Assembly: GCA_947493165.1 (NCBI GenBank)
Contig: CANLPY010000002.1
Location: 558,001-622,000, forward strand
Origin: an uncultured Erythrobacter sp.
GTDB lineage: Bacteria; Pseudomonadota; Alphaproteobacteria; Sphingomonadales; Sphingomonadaceae
Length of the DNA stretch: 64,000 bases
Direction of reading: 5' to 3'
The translations under genes were made by a program, and so were the position numbers. Within the stretch, counting starts at the first letter, position 1; the number at the start of each line of letters is the position of its first letter. Under the pieces are notes generated by a model, which saw nothing but the letters and a program-made list of their open reading frames with translations, was not told the origin of the DNA and made no database searches. Shown in pieces: positions 7,659 to 16,943 of this stretch.

Positions 7659-9595
7659 CCTTCCTCCATTATTAGCGGCGCAGCAGCCCGTAGCCAAATT
7701 GGGGAGGTGTAGGCCCGCTCTTGAGCGACAGCGTCGTTCATCGCATCTTCCGAAAGCTCTAGCCCGAAACGTTTGGCATCATACAAGGTCCAGCGCGGCG
7801 TTGGGATTTCCAGCACGCGCAGATAGTAAAACGCTCGCTGCCCTTCCTGATAGTCTGGATCAGTCCAGACCGTCCGAAGCTCAGCTGCGCCAATATCATT
7901 GGTGTAAGTCGCATTCGCACGGTCAACTGTATCGCCCACGAATGGCACTTTGCCGCCCTGCTTGGCCCGCTTTTCCATGTTGCTCCAAACAACATCATAG
8001 ATCCGTTCTTGCGCATCGCCTGAATTATCAATCCAGCCTTTCACGACCTGAACGCGGTCTAGATTGGCACCATCAGGATCTTTCAAAGCAGAGATCATCA
8101 GTGTCGGCGACTTGCCCCGACCTGTTAACTCGCCGCCCATTGGCACACCGCGCGAATAACCAGCCCGCACCCAATCATCAGACCAATCCTCATCCGAAAA
8201 ATCGAACCCACCAAATACTCGCACTGACATGCGGGGACCTGTGGTCGCATATACTTCGCGACGGGCGAACGCGTCAAATATCTCAGCGCGAGTGTTCCCC
8301 CTCGCCCACGCGGCGGCATAACCTCCAGCCAGATAATGCCAGCCAAACCGGCCGACTCGCGTGCCAAGGTTTTGAGCGTCTTGGGCCCGCGTTTCATTGC
8401 TCTGTTCGTTGCCAGAATGCTTGCCCCAGAAATTGGTCTCGTGTCCGGTGGCAAGCGATGTGTGGCTATCAGTCGAGCCGATCATGCCAAATGCGTAAGG
8501 GTTCGCGCCAATTTGCTCCTCGAGCGAAAGGCCACGCTTCAACGCATCACGCACATAGCTGCCAGCGAACATTTCTGGTTCGGTTTTTTCAGTAAGTGGG
8601 AGGTTGCCCAGTTCCCATCCGCTTACACCGAAACCAGCCATTTCATCGTTGGGAGAGAGGAACGGGTGCGTTTCGCTATCTCCTTTGATCTGAGTGACCT
8701 CCACAACCGGCTCCGACGCGGCTCGTTTTGCCGCATATTCCGCTGTCATTGGGCTGCCATCTGGCATGGTCATTTCAAACATCAAACCGTTTGAAAGGTT
8801 CGAGTTGTGCGGAATAGCCAGCGCTTTGCCGCCGGTATTCTCGGCATAGGCTGACATGTAATCCCACAATTGCTCTGCCGTCGTCGAAAGACCCGGAAAC
8901 GGTAACACCTGTCCCGTCCTGTCGCTGCCATCGCGAAACATCACGACGCGGTGAAGGTTGTTACCATTGGGCATAAGCGTCCACTCAAAGCCGGCCAGCG
9001 CGGTAAATTCCCCAGGCTTGTTATAACGGTCGAGCGTTTCGAGATGAGTGTTCCATATCTCGGTAGTCGCTTCGCGCTGCCGTGCTGGATCGCTCAACGC
9101 CTCTGGCAGATTGTTGTTGGCCGCCGCTGTAATGAGTTCGGCAATAGCAAGCTGAGATTGCTCCGGGCTTTCGTGCATCATGTCGTACCAGCGCAGCAGG
9201 GTATCATCACCCATCGCCAAAACGCCTAACCGCGGCGCATCATAAAGACGTCGAGTGGCGCCAAGGCCATCGGAATGGTCAGCAATAACAAGGAAATCAA
9301 GCGGCCTAGCTAGTTTAGCCGCCATGCCAGTCGTCGCGGTTACTTCTTGTCCGCTGGCAAATTGCAAAGCCTCTTCCGGGCCGAGTCGCACGCCGAAACC
9401 AAACGCATCGACCGAGTTATCGGTATGAAGGTGAGTGTCACCCCAATAAGGGCGGTCAGGGAATTCAGCGAGTTCGATTGTGCCCTCGCCATCGCCGCTC
9501 TGAGATGCGTCCGCGCTTTCTAAGCTGTCACATCCAGCCAGTGCGACGCTCGCCAATCCAGCCAATGCCGCTGCCCTATGCGATCTGCACATCAT
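7655..9595 (-). CDS. DUF3604 lipoprotein, PHP-like metallohydrolase fold
   Basis: A 646-residue exported lipoprotein (lipobox ALAGC, Cys22). After the signal it shows metal-site motifs typical of DUF3604: GDTHLHTDNSVDAF near residue 53 and VIADHSD near 103, plus later conserved blocks such as MIGSTDSH. These resemble the His/Asp motifs of PHP-type phosphoesterases and suggest a di- or trinuclear metal site facing the periplasm. No substrate is assigned for the family. It heads a three-gene unit with an isomerase and a HupE-like protein. I recall this trio recurring in proteobacteria, but could not check it. Confidence 0.85.
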   Translation of the reverse strand: MMCRSHRAAALAGLASVALAGCDSLESADASQSGDGEGTIELAEFPDRPYWGDTHLHTDNSVDAFGFGVRLGPEEALQFASGQEVTATTGMAAKLARPLDFLVIADHSDGLGATRRLYDAPRLGVLAMGDDTLLRWYDMMHESPEQSQLAIAELITAAANNNLPEALSDPARQREATTEIWNTHLETLDRYNKPGEFTALAGFEWTLMPNGNNLHRVVMFRDGSDRTGQVLPFPGLSTTAEQLWDYMSAYAENTGGKALAIPHNSNLSNGLMFEMTMPDGSPMTAEYAAKRAASEPVVEVTQIKGDSETHPFLSPNDEMAGFGVSGWELGNLPLTEKTEPEMFAGSYVRDALKRGLSLEEQIGANPYAFGMIGSTDSHTSLATGHETNFWGKHSGNEQSNETRAQDAQNLGTRVGRFGWHYLAGGYAAAWARGNTRAEIFDAFARREVYATTGPRMSVRVFGGFDFSDEDWSDDWVRAGYSRGVPMGGELTGRGKSPTLMISALKDPDGANLDRVQVVKGWIDNSGDAQERIYDVVWSNMEKRAKQGGKVPFVGDTVDRANATYTNDIGAAELRTVWTDPDYQEGQRAFYYLRVLEIPTPRWTLYDAKRFGLELSEDAMNDAVAQERAYTSPIWLRAAAPLIMEEG

Positions 9596-9647
9596 CAGTC
9601 CTCCCCAAAACCTCTATGGAGAGTTTGCGCTCGGGATCGGTTCTGCG

Positions 9648-10112
9648 TCAAGTCGCCGCAGACTGAGGCGACCTATTCAACAACGCTGACCGTTCACACC
9701 GACAAACCACCTCATCGCGCTGGTTAATTAATTCGTGCGTGAAAGTGACAATGCCAGCCTCTGGCCGAGATTTGCTTTCACGAAGCTCTTTTACTTCGCT
9801 AAAAGCGCGCATGGTATCACCGATAAACACCGGTTTCGGTGTCACCACATTGTTGAAGCCAAGATTGGCGACAAGAGTGCCGAGCGTCGTGTCACCGACG
9901 GACAGGCCAACCAACAATGAGAATGTGAAAGTCGAGTTGACCAATATTTGACCAAAGCCGCTTTCTTTAGCCGCTTCTGTGTCTAGGTGGAGCGGTTGCG
10001 GATTATGCGTCATGGTGGAGAAGAGCAGATTGTCTGTCTCGGTGACCGTGCGCCGTATCTCATGCTCAATCCGATCACCGATCTGCCACTCATCAAAGAA
10101 CTTACCAGCCAT
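9648..10112 (-). CDS. MaoC-family hydratase (hotdog fold)
   Basis: A 154-residue hotdog-fold protein with the MaoC hydratase signature: a catalytic Asp/His region ([15 protein letters not shown]) and a C-terminal strand carrying [20 protein letters not shown]. Such enzymes hydrate enoyl-CoA or mesaconyl-type CoA thioesters. The start at 10112 is chosen because its ATG overlaps the stop of the CoA-transferase by one base (TGATG); upstream codons would lie inside that gene. The pairing with a CaiB/BaiF transferase suggests shared work on a CoA ester of a short or branched acid. Confidence 0.87.
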   Translation of the reverse strand: MAGKFFDEWQIGDRIEHEIRRTVTETDNLLFSTMTHNPQPLHLDTEAAKESGFGQILVNSTFTFSLLVGLSVGDTTLGTLVANLGFNNVVTPKPVFIGDTMRAFSEVKELRESKSRPEAGIVTFTHELINQRDEVVCRCERSALLNRSPQSAAT

Positions 10113-11227
10113 CAGGTGCTTTCCTGCTTCCACGACGCAGCAACTTTTGCGCCTTCCATATCAGTTGCACGAATTGTGCCGGGCGTCCGGCTGAATCGCG
10201 GTGCAGGTGCTGTGTGCCATTCATCACCGAATTGCACATAGTTCTCGCGCGCTTTCAAATGCGGATGGTCGCGTGCTTCATCGACGCTTAGCACGGGCGC
10301 GAAACATGCGTCTGTCCCTTCAAGAAGATCGCACCATTCGGCCTGCGCCTTGGTCTTAAACATAGTCGCAAGGGCTGCTGCATAATCGCCCCAATTGCGT
10401 GGGTCCATCTGTCCTTGCGCAAGATGTTCTGGAGCGCCTGTTTTCGTCAGGAACTCGGCGTAAAATTGCGGCTCAATCGCTCCAACAGAAACCTCCCGAC
10501 CATCTGCACATTCAAAGCAGCGATAGAAATGCGCTGCGCCGCCCAGCATTCCTTTGCCCCGTTCGGTAGAAATAAATGGCCTGTCACGGACACCGAAAAA
10601 GAAGCTCATCAGACTAGTTGCGCCGTCGACAATCGCCGCATCGACAACCTGTCCTTTGCCAGACCGCTCTCGCTCAAAAAGGGCCGCGAGGATACCAAAC
10701 GCGCAATAGAGCGAGCCACCACCGAAATCGCCAACAAGGTTCTGTGGCGGAACGGCTGGTTCCCCGCCCTTTCCAATCGCCGCCAAAGCGCCGGTCAGCG
10801 CGATGTAATTGATGTCATGACCAGCGGAGTGGGCCATCGGACCATTTTGGCCCCAGCCCGTCATTCGCGCGTAAACCAAACGGTCATTGGCCTTCAGCAG
10901 CTCTTTCGGACCAAGGCCAAGGCGTTCCATCACGCCAGGCCGGAACCCCTCAATCAACACATCAGCATTGGCGAGAGTTTGGAGGCAGAACGCACGCCCT
11001 TCCTCTGACTTCACATTTACTTCAACACGATGACGTGCGCGCTCAACCACAGGATTGCTTATCGAGTTGCCCGGGCGCTCTATTCTCACCACTTCGGCAC
11101 CCAAGTCCGCCAAAAGCATGGCGACATGCGGGCCTGGTCCGATACCTGTGAACTCAACAACTCTCAGTCCGCTAAGCGGACCATTTGACTGCGACAACGC
11201 GGCTCTCCCATTTTTCCAGGTTACCAT
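10112..11227 (-). CDS. CaiB/BaiF-family CoA-transferase (alpha-methylacyl-CoA racemase-like)
   Basis: A class III CoA-transferase or racemase of about 370 residues. It shows the N-terminal [20 protein letters not shown] block, then [14 protein letters not shown], and the [14 protein letters not shown] motif carrying the usual catalytic Asp. The wording around GIGPGP is closest to alpha-methylacyl-CoA racemases. The start is uncertain: an ATG at 11227 has no clear ribosome site, while a TTG at 11197 sits behind GGGAGAG and would give the standard N-terminus of the family. It is co-transcribed with the MaoC gene. Confidence 0.87.
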   Translation of the reverse strand: MVTWKNGRAALSQSNGPLSGLRVVEFTGIGPGPHVAMLLADLGAEVVRIERPGNSISNPVVERARHRVEVNVKSEEGRAFCLQTLANADVLIEGFRPGVMERLGLGPKELLKANDRLVYARMTGWGQNGPMAHSAGHDINYIALTGALAAIGKGGEPAVPPQNLVGDFGGGSLYCAFGILAALFERERSGKGQVVDAAIVDGATSLMSFFFGVRDRPFISTERGKGMLGGAAHFYRCFECADGREVSVGAIEPQFYAEFLTKTGAPEHLAQGQMDPRNWGDYAAALATMFKTKAQAEWCDLLEGTDACFAPVLSVDEARDHPHLKARENYVQFGDEWHTAPAPRFSRTPGTIRATDMEGAKVAASWKQEST

Positions 11228-11340
11228 TGGCGCGCTAAAATGCAGCTGGCAAGATTTGCGATATACAGCGGCATTGACACTCGCATTATAAACGCAACAC
11301 ATGTGGCTACATTTGGCTTAGCTGGGATTTTGACGGAATT

Positions 11341-11787
11341 ATGAAACGGGTCTTGGCAGTCGCTTCTGGAGGCGGGCATTGGGAGCAACTTATGATACTG
11401 CGCTCGGCCTTTGCTGAGCATGAGGTGCATTATTCCACGACTGAGCAAAGCGTGGCGGACCTACACGGCATCACTGCCCCAACCCTACTTTCAGATTGTA
11501 ACAAGGACCAGCCGCTGCGCGCGCTGTTATGCTTGATCCAAGCCGCGATCCTGACGCTCCGTTTTCGGCCACAAGTGGTTGTCTCAACAGGAGCGGCGCC
11601 AGGGTTATTCTGCATTCTTTGCGGCAGACTGATTGGCGCAAAAACTCTATGGATCGATAGCGTCGCAAATGCGGAAGCTCTATCCTTATGCGGCAAGATA
11701 TCGATCCGGGTGGCCCATCAGACCCTTACTCAATGGGCACACTTGGCCGATGGCCAGCGCCTCAAGTTTACAGGTTCAGTTTTGTGA
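11341..11787 (+). CDS. pssD: PssD/Alg14-like glycosyltransferase subunit
   Basis: A 148-residue protein of the Alg14/PssD family: N-terminal KRVLAVASGGGHWEQLMILRSAF, and a central hydrophobic stretch ending TLWIDSVANAE. In rhizobial exopolysaccharide synthesis PssD anchors the catalytic PssE subunit to the membrane, and the pair adds the second sugar to the lipid-linked intermediate. Here the next gene is the PssE partner, joined by a GTGA overlap. It opens the EPS locus on the plus strand. Confidence 0.85.
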   Translation: MKRVLAVASGGGHWEQLMILRSAFAEHEVHYSTTEQSVADLHGITAPTLLSDCNKDQPLRALLCLIQAAILTLRFRPQVVVSTGAAPGLFCILCGRLIGAKTLWIDSVANAEALSLCGKISIRVAHQTLTQWAHLADGQRLKFTGSVL

Positions 11788-12266
11788 TCCTTGTCACTGT
11801 TGGCACACAATTAGGTTTTGATCGACTTATCGAGGGGATGGATCAAATAGCCTTGACCTTGAAGGAGCCTATTATTGCCCAAATCGGAGATGGCTCATTC
11901 ATACCTCAGAATATGGAATATCACCGGAATATCGCCGCGCCTGAATTTGAGGAGTTGGTTGGTCGCGCTCGGCTGATTGTCGCTCATGCTGGCATTGGGA
12001 GCGTTCTGACCGCCCGGCGGATGAACAGACCGATCGTTCTGATTCCGCGCTGCGCCAGCTTAGGCGAACATCGCAATGATCATCAAATTGCTACGGCGAA
12101 GCAACTAAACAGCCTAGATGAGATTTATATCGTTCAAAGCACGTTAGAATTGCAGAGCGTGATCGAGAAAATTCCGACTTCGATAGCCACCAGATTGCAA
12201 GCAAGCTCAGATGCGCGAAAGCTGCGGCAGGCCATCAAAGGCTTTATCAATTTTGGCCATATTTAG
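11784..12266 (+). CDS. pssE: PssE/Alg13-like glycosyltransferase catalytic subunit
   Basis: A protein of about 160 residues matching the C-terminal half of GT-B family 28 enzymes. It begins VILVTVGTQLGFDRLIEGMD and contains the donor-binding region IVAHAGIGSVLTARRMNRPIV. The GTG at 11784 is the right start: it overlaps the PssD stop as GTGA and places VTVGTQ at the N-terminus, as in homologues; an ATG at 11688 would overlap PssD by 100 bases. With PssD it probably transfers a uronic acid or hexose onto undecaprenyl-PP-linked sugar. Confidence 0.87.
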   Translation: MILVTVGTQLGFDRLIEGMDQIALTLKEPIIAQIGDGSFIPQNMEYHRNIAAPEFEELVGRARLIVAHAGIGSVLTARRMNRPIVLIPRCASLGEHRNDHQIATAKQLNSLDEIYIVQSTLELQSVIEKIPTSIATRLQASSDARKLRQAIKGFINFGHI

Positions 12267-12396
12267 CGCAGAAGTGGGGTGAATAATGTAGCACGCCATT
12301 TGTCCGATCGAAGAAACGAATGGCTATGGCGCAATGCCGCTGAAGCAAAATCTCAATGGTGACTGAAAATCTGCGAGAGATTGTGTTGATCATTAA

Positions 12397-12936
12397 TCAA
12401 AACCCGCTCCCTTGGTGATCTTCTCGCATTGAAAGGATCGCGCAAACGCCTACCGCGAGCGCGCATCCTAAATCAACGAACCAATTCAATTTCAACGGTC
12501 CGTAAAGCAGCGTATCGATCGAATGCAGGGATACTAAGCGTACAGCAACTAGAGTCAGCATGACAAGCGATGCCATCTGTGCAATCTTCAGGAGTAACTG
12601 CAGCCGCGATGCAGCTTGGAAGAAGTGGGACCGATAAGCCCAAGCAACTCCAGCCATCGCCACAGTCATTCCCCCAACGACAAAAAAGGTTTGTATCATT
12701 CGGCGGGTGCCATACGCGCCTTGAACCCTCAGCAAGTCCCGTCCAACGTCTCGAATTAGATCTTCCAATCCGAAAAGTCGCAATCCGGCAAGCAGTAAAA
12801 AGAATACACCCAAAGCGAGCCAGCCGCGCAAATTTCTCACCAGTTCCGACGTTTTGGAATGCGCCACAAGGGACAACGCCGCAATCATAGCGTAAATTCC
12901 CGCAGCGACGAAATTAAGTGACAAAAAATCAATCAT
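12397..12936 (-). CDS. Uncharacterised five-helix membrane protein
   Basis: A hydrophobic protein of about 179 residues from the ATG at 12936 (21 more codons are possible upstream, without better support). Five membrane segments are visible at roughly residues 5-25, 40-58, 87-107, 117-137 and 148-168. There is no recognisable domain. It lies between PssE and the divergent Wza gene on the opposite strand and may be an EPS-associated membrane protein, but this rests on position only. Confidence 0.65.
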   Translation of the reverse strand: MIDFLSLNFVAAGIYAMIAALSLVAHSKTSELVRNLRGWLALGVFFLLLAGLRLFGLEDLIRDVGRDLLRVQGAYGTRRMIQTFFVVGGMTVAMAGVAWAYRSHFFQAASRLQLLLKIAQMASLVMLTLVAVRLVSLHSIDTLLYGPLKLNWFVDLGCALAVGVCAILSMREDHQGSGF

Positions 12937-12997
12937 CAACGGCGTGCCCCAGATCTCAGATCGCCTAACCAAAAGACAACTGAAATTGTTGAATCGC

Positions 12998-13016
12998 AAA
13001 AGTTTACATAACTTTT
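12998..13016. promoter_or_regulatory. Inverted repeat in the divergent EPS promoter region
   Basis: AAAAGTT-TACAT-AACTTTT is a perfect 7-bp inverted repeat with a 5-bp spacer, between the divergent membrane-protein gene (start 12936) and wza (start 13100). It could be an operator for the wza-wzc transcript. The binding protein is unknown. Confidence 0.4.
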
Positions 13017-13099
13017 CCGGCTTAGTTCGGCATTAGGTTGCACCATGATCTACCACTGACTAAGCATAGATACGTAGAAATCCTAATTGAGGCTTGGTT

Positions 13100-13831
13100 A
13101 TGGGTCGCGCAATACTTGGGCCAAAGAATTCCGGAAAGATTGGTGCAAGCGTCATTGCACTCGCCTTGCTGCTAGCTGGCTGCGCGTCCTTGCCACCGGC
13201 AAACGTTGGTCCGACAGTGACAACGGCTAATGCTGATTTGGGTCAAACGGGCTACGTTGCCGAAGCCCCCAAGACCTACCAATTGCGCGCTTCAGATGAA
13301 ATTTCGATCAATGTTTTTCGCGAGCCCGAATTGTCGCTCTCCAATGTGCGTGTCGGAATCGACGGGTCGGTTTCTTTGCCATTGCTAGGTGGGCACAGCG
13401 TCGGCGGCAAAACGACACATGAAGTAGAGAGCGAGTTGATCAGCCGGTTCATCGACCTTGGTCTCAAAGAGCCACGGATCAACATAAACATCGCCAGTTA
13501 CGCTCCTAGCTTAGTAACGGTTGAGGGTGCCGTCGAAGAAGCCGGCGTCTATCCGTTCGAGTATGGGGCCCGCCTTTCATCAGCTATAGCTCTTGCAAAG
13601 GGACCAAGCCGGGTCGCTGCGCTGCGCCAAGTGGCCGTTTTCCGTACTCGCTCTGATGGTATTTGGGCCGCAAAGTTTGACTACAATGAGGTAAGCCGAG
13701 GTACAATGCTGGATCCAGTTCTAGAACCTGGAGACCGGGTGGTTGTGGGCACCTCTGCTTTGTCGCAGGTATGGCAAGACACGTTGAGAGCATTGCCTGC
13801 TTTCGGCATTTTTACAAACTTGAACAATTGA
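13100..13831 (+). CDS. wza: Polysaccharide export outer-membrane lipoprotein (Wza family)
   Basis: A lipoprotein of 243 residues (lipobox LLAGC, Cys28). It carries the polysaccharide-export domain (YQLRASDEISINVFREPELS ... GSVSLPLLGGHSVGG) followed by one SLBB-type domain (LVTVEGAVEEAGVYPFEYGA). Wza proteins form the outer-membrane pore for capsule or EPS. The ATG at 13100 follows GAGG at good distance; an upstream TTG at 13094 is less likely. It is followed after 7 bases by the Wzc-type kinase, the usual export partner. Confidence 0.92.
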   Translation: MGRAILGPKNSGKIGASVIALALLLAGCASLPPANVGPTVTTANADLGQTGYVAEAPKTYQLRASDEISINVFREPELSLSNVRVGIDGSVSLPLLGGHSVGGKTTHEVESELISRFIDLGLKEPRININIASYAPSLVTVEGAVEEAGVYPFEYGARLSSAIALAKGPSRVAALRQVAVFRTRSDGIWAAKFDYNEVSRGTMLDPVLEPGDRVVVGTSALSQVWQDTLRALPAFGIFTNLNN

Positions 13832-13838
13832 GTAGGGC

Positions 13839-16046
13839 ATGAACGAAGGGTCTGCCATTAATTCGCCAACACCCAGCCATCGCGCAGGTTGGTTAGAGCA
13901 ATACCTGCCAAGCGATGCAAGTGGAGCAGCTTCGAGCAATAATAGTCAGTTGATTGACGTTACTGCAGTGAGGGGCATGCTTTTTCGCCAACGCTGGGTG
14001 ATTATTGGACTGGTTGCGCTATCCCTGATGATCGGGTTGATCCTGACGGTGATTCAACAGCCAATTTATCAAGCGAACGCGACATTGCGTATTGAACCGC
14101 GCGGGCTGTCGGTGGTTGATGGCCAAGACGTTTCGCCGCAGGTTTTTAACAACGAAATATCGAGCTACATGTCCACTCAAGTGGGCGTGATCGAGAGTTA
14201 CAATCTAGCAAAGGTTGTTGCTGAAGGCCTTAACGCCAACGCATTGGCTGCCCTTCTAGGATCAGACATCGATTCTACCCGTCCACAGGGATTGAGCAAT
14301 GAAGAATGGCAAACTGAGAAGCAGGCGATTGCCGCTTCGGCCCTTCAAGGCGGTATATCAGCGGATATTCCCTATGACAGCCGTATCGCCACGATCAGCT
14401 TTCAATCTTCTGATCCGGTATTAGCTGCAAAGATAACCACAGCCTATGCTGAGGCCTATGTCTCTGCGGACACACGACGCGATCTTGCAAGCAATGCATA
14501 CGCTCAGACGTACCTGCAAGAACAAATCGCAGATGTCCGGGGTAGGCTCCAAGACGCTGAAAAAGCGGCCAACGCCTATGCGCGCCAAAACGGCATCGTG
14601 ATACAGAGCAACATAGCGTCAGACGATGACGGGCAGCCAACCACGATAACAGCGTCCAGCCTCGCTAGCGTCAACCAAGCAGTCGGCTCTGCACGTGCTA
14701 ACCGTATTGCTGCGGAACAAAGGTGGCGGGCCGTGTCAGCAATCGCTCCTGAACGGCTCCCTGAAGTTCAAGAAAGTCCGGTTATCCAAGGTTTGCAGAC
14801 AGCCAAGGCTGAACTGGTGGCACAGCGCGCCGATTTGAGACAACGCTATGAAGAACGCTATCCAAAAATCGCCGAAGTGAACGCTCGAATTGCCGTGATA
14901 GATCGGCAAATTGCATCGACCAGCGCCGATATCAAATCGAGCATTCGGAGCAATTTTACGATTGCATTACAACAAGAGCGTGCGCTCTCGAAAGAGTTGC
15001 AATCGGTCACGCGCGAGACGCTGGATGAGCAAGACCTACAAATTCAATTTGGCGTGCTCGATCGTGAGGCAGATGCCTTGCGCACACAGCTTGCTGACTT
15101 ACTAAGCCGCTTCAACGCCATCAGCACTGCAGCGAACGTGCAGAGCGGATCGATTACGATACTTGATCCCGCCAAAATACCAGGAGCACCCGTATCCCCG
15201 AATTTGTGGCGCAATCTTTTAATCGCGCTTATCGGCGGGCTTGGATTGGCAGGCGGTGTCGCAGCGCTTCGCGAAACCTTTGACGACAGATTGCGATCAA
15301 TTGAAGATATAGAGGCCAAATTTGGCTTGCCGTTGTTGGGGCACACGCCTTACGTCGATGAAAAGGACATTGATGAGCAAGAAGCCGATCAATCGAGCGG
15401 TCTCATGGAAGCCTATGCATCCATCCGCTCAACAATAGATTACGCCGTCTCTCGCGAACAGAATGTTTTGCAATTGACAAGCAGCCAACCGGGCGAAGGG
15501 AAGTCAACCACAGCGTTACTTTTATCTCAGTTATTTGCGCAGATGGGGCGCAAAACCCTACTAATTGATGCCGACTTGCGCAAACCGTCAATCGCGAAAC
15601 TGGTCGGAAGCGAGCCGCCCAAGGTGGGGCTGGTAGAGGTCTTGCGAGGGCATTGCGACTTCGCTTCGGCGGTGATGGCGAGCGAAATCGACAATTTGGA
15701 TATCCTTCCAATAGCCAATCTACCGCCTAACCCTGTTGAGATGCTCTCGTCCGATCATTTTAAGAAATTGATCGAGGCGCAACGCCAAGAATATTCGCTT
15801 ATTCTCATCGACTCTTCGCCGGTCATGGGGATTGCAGATGCCCCAATGCTTGCACAAAATGTCGATGGGACGATCTTCGTTTTAGAGGCAAACCAAGTTC
15901 AATTTGGTCAGGCCAAGGCAGCAATCCGCCGGCTCAACGGTAACGGCGCAAACCTAATCGGGATTGTCCTAACCAAGTATCGTGCTCTTACCGCCGGCCA
16001 AGGATATGATTACCAATACCGATATTACGATTACGGGGACAATTGA
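13839..16046 (+). CDS. wzc: Wzc-type polysaccharide co-polymerase and tyrosine autokinase
   Basis: A 735-residue fused Wzz/BY-kinase. Two membrane segments (about residues 52-72 and 456-475) bracket a periplasmic coiled-coil domain. The C-terminal kinase shows Walker A (SSQPGEGKST, about 548-557), Walker A-prime (LLIDADLRKPS, about 575) and Walker B (LILIDSSPV). Seven tyrosines lie in the last 22 residues, the autophosphorylation cluster that controls oligomer state and hence chain length. Kinase and Wzz parts are in one chain, as is common in proteobacteria. Confidence 0.93.
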   Translation: MNEGSAINSPTPSHRAGWLEQYLPSDASGAASSNNSQLIDVTAVRGMLFRQRWVIIGLVALSLMIGLILTVIQQPIYQANATLRIEPRGLSVVDGQDVSPQVFNNEISSYMSTQVGVIESYNLAKVVAEGLNANALAALLGSDIDSTRPQGLSNEEWQTEKQAIAASALQGGISADIPYDSRIATISFQSSDPVLAAKITTAYAEAYVSADTRRDLASNAYAQTYLQEQIADVRGRLQDAEKAANAYARQNGIVIQSNIASDDDGQPTTITASSLASVNQAVGSARANRIAAEQRWRAVSAIAPERLPEVQESPVIQGLQTAKAELVAQRADLRQRYEERYPKIAEVNARIAVIDRQIASTSADIKSSIRSNFTIALQQERALSKELQSVTRETLDEQDLQIQFGVLDREADALRTQLADLLSRFNAISTAANVQSGSITILDPAKIPGAPVSPNLWRNLLIALIGGLGLAGGVAALRETFDDRLRSIEDIEAKFGLPLLGHTPYVDEKDIDEQEADQSSGLMEAYASIRSTIDYAVSREQNVLQLTSSQPGEGKSTTALLLSQLFAQMGRKTLLIDADLRKPSIAKLVGSEPPKVGLVEVLRGHCDFASAVMASEIDNLDILPIANLPPNPVEMLSSDHFKKLIEAQRQEYSLILIDSSPVMGIADAPMLAQNVDGTIFVLEANQVQFGQAKAAIRRLNGNGANLIGIVLTKYRALTAGQGYDYQYRYYDYGDN

Positions 16047-16062
16047 TCGGGACGATTAGCAA

Positions 16063-16932
16063 ATGAGCTCGACCCAGTTTTCCGTGATTATCCCAGCGCA
16101 TAATGAAGCCAGCGTTATCCCTAGATGTCTTTCCGCGATCTATGAGGGCGCAGAACCATCAGCCGTTCCAGAGGTAATTGTGGTGGCCAATGGGTGCACA
16201 GATGACACGGCTCAAATCGCGCGTCGTTTTGTGCCTCAGGTCGACGTGATTGAACTAGCCGAGCCTTCAAAAACTGCAGCGATGAATGCAGGTCGGAAGC
16301 GCGCCAGCCACTTCCCGCAAGTCTTTCTTGATGCCGATGTGCAATGCTCCCTCAAGACGCTATCGGCTATCGTCGATGCTATAAAGGCAGGGGCGCTTGC
16401 TGCTGCACCTATTGCTCACTTCGAACTTAGGGGCGCCAGTTGGCCAGTCCGCAGCTATTACAGAGCCTGGGCGCAACAACCCTATGTCCAGCGCGCGCTG
16501 GGCGGATCCGGCTGCTTCGCCTTGTCGCAGGCGGCTCTAACGCGCATTGGTCCCTTTCCCGATGTGATCGCAGACGACTTTTGGGCTATGTCACGGTTTA
16601 ACGAAGATAAACGCGTAATCGTCAGGCATGATGCGGCGAGAGAGCCGGTTTTTACGCGTATTTTCCCTCCGCGCACTATTTTGCAACAGATCCGCGTGGA
16701 CGCCCGCCGAAGGGCAGGAACAGAACAAGTTAGGCGTGATTACCCAAGCGCTAGCATGGCCGCACAGACGAGCGCGGGGCCTGTGCGTTCTGCCTTGTCG
16801 AGTGGTTCAAGTTCAACTGATACGATTATCTTTCTTGCGGTTAAAGCAGCCTCAACAGCGTTGGGGCGCTGGCGCAAATTTAGGGGTCGCGAAAAGACTT
16901 GGTTCCGCGATGAAAGCTCTCGAACAGAATAG
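16063..16932 (+). CDS. Family 2 glycosyltransferase
   Basis: A 289-residue GT-A fold enzyme. The N-terminus FSVIIPAHNEASVIPRCLSAI is the family 2 start; VVANGCTDDTAQIA and VFLDADV provide the nucleotide-sugar and metal-binding (DxD-like DAD) positions; IADDFWAMSRF resembles the acceptor-side catalytic ED motif. No membrane helices are evident, so it should act at the cytoplasmic face on the lipid-linked EPS unit. It follows wzc after 16 bases. Sugar specificity cannot be read. Confidence 0.87.
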   Translation: MSSTQFSVIIPAHNEASVIPRCLSAIYEGAEPSAVPEVIVVANGCTDDTAQIARRFVPQVDVIELAEPSKTAAMNAGRKRASHFPQVFLDADVQCSLKTLSAIVDAIKAGALAAAPIAHFELRGASWPVRSYYRAWAQQPYVQRALGGSGCFALSQAALTRIGPFPDVIADDFWAMSRFNEDKRVIVRHDAAREPVFTRIFPPRTILQQIRVDARRRAGTEQVRRDYPSASMAAQTSAGPVRSALSSGSSSTDTIIFLAVKAASTALGRWRKFRGREKTWFRDESSRTE

Positions 16933-16943
16933 GCTGGCAGCTG

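Noticed and set aside
7543..8595. 350-codon plus-strand frame opposite the DUF3604 gene
   Set aside because: Its composition is that of an antisense shadow, and the minus strand holds the lipoprotein signal and metal motifs.
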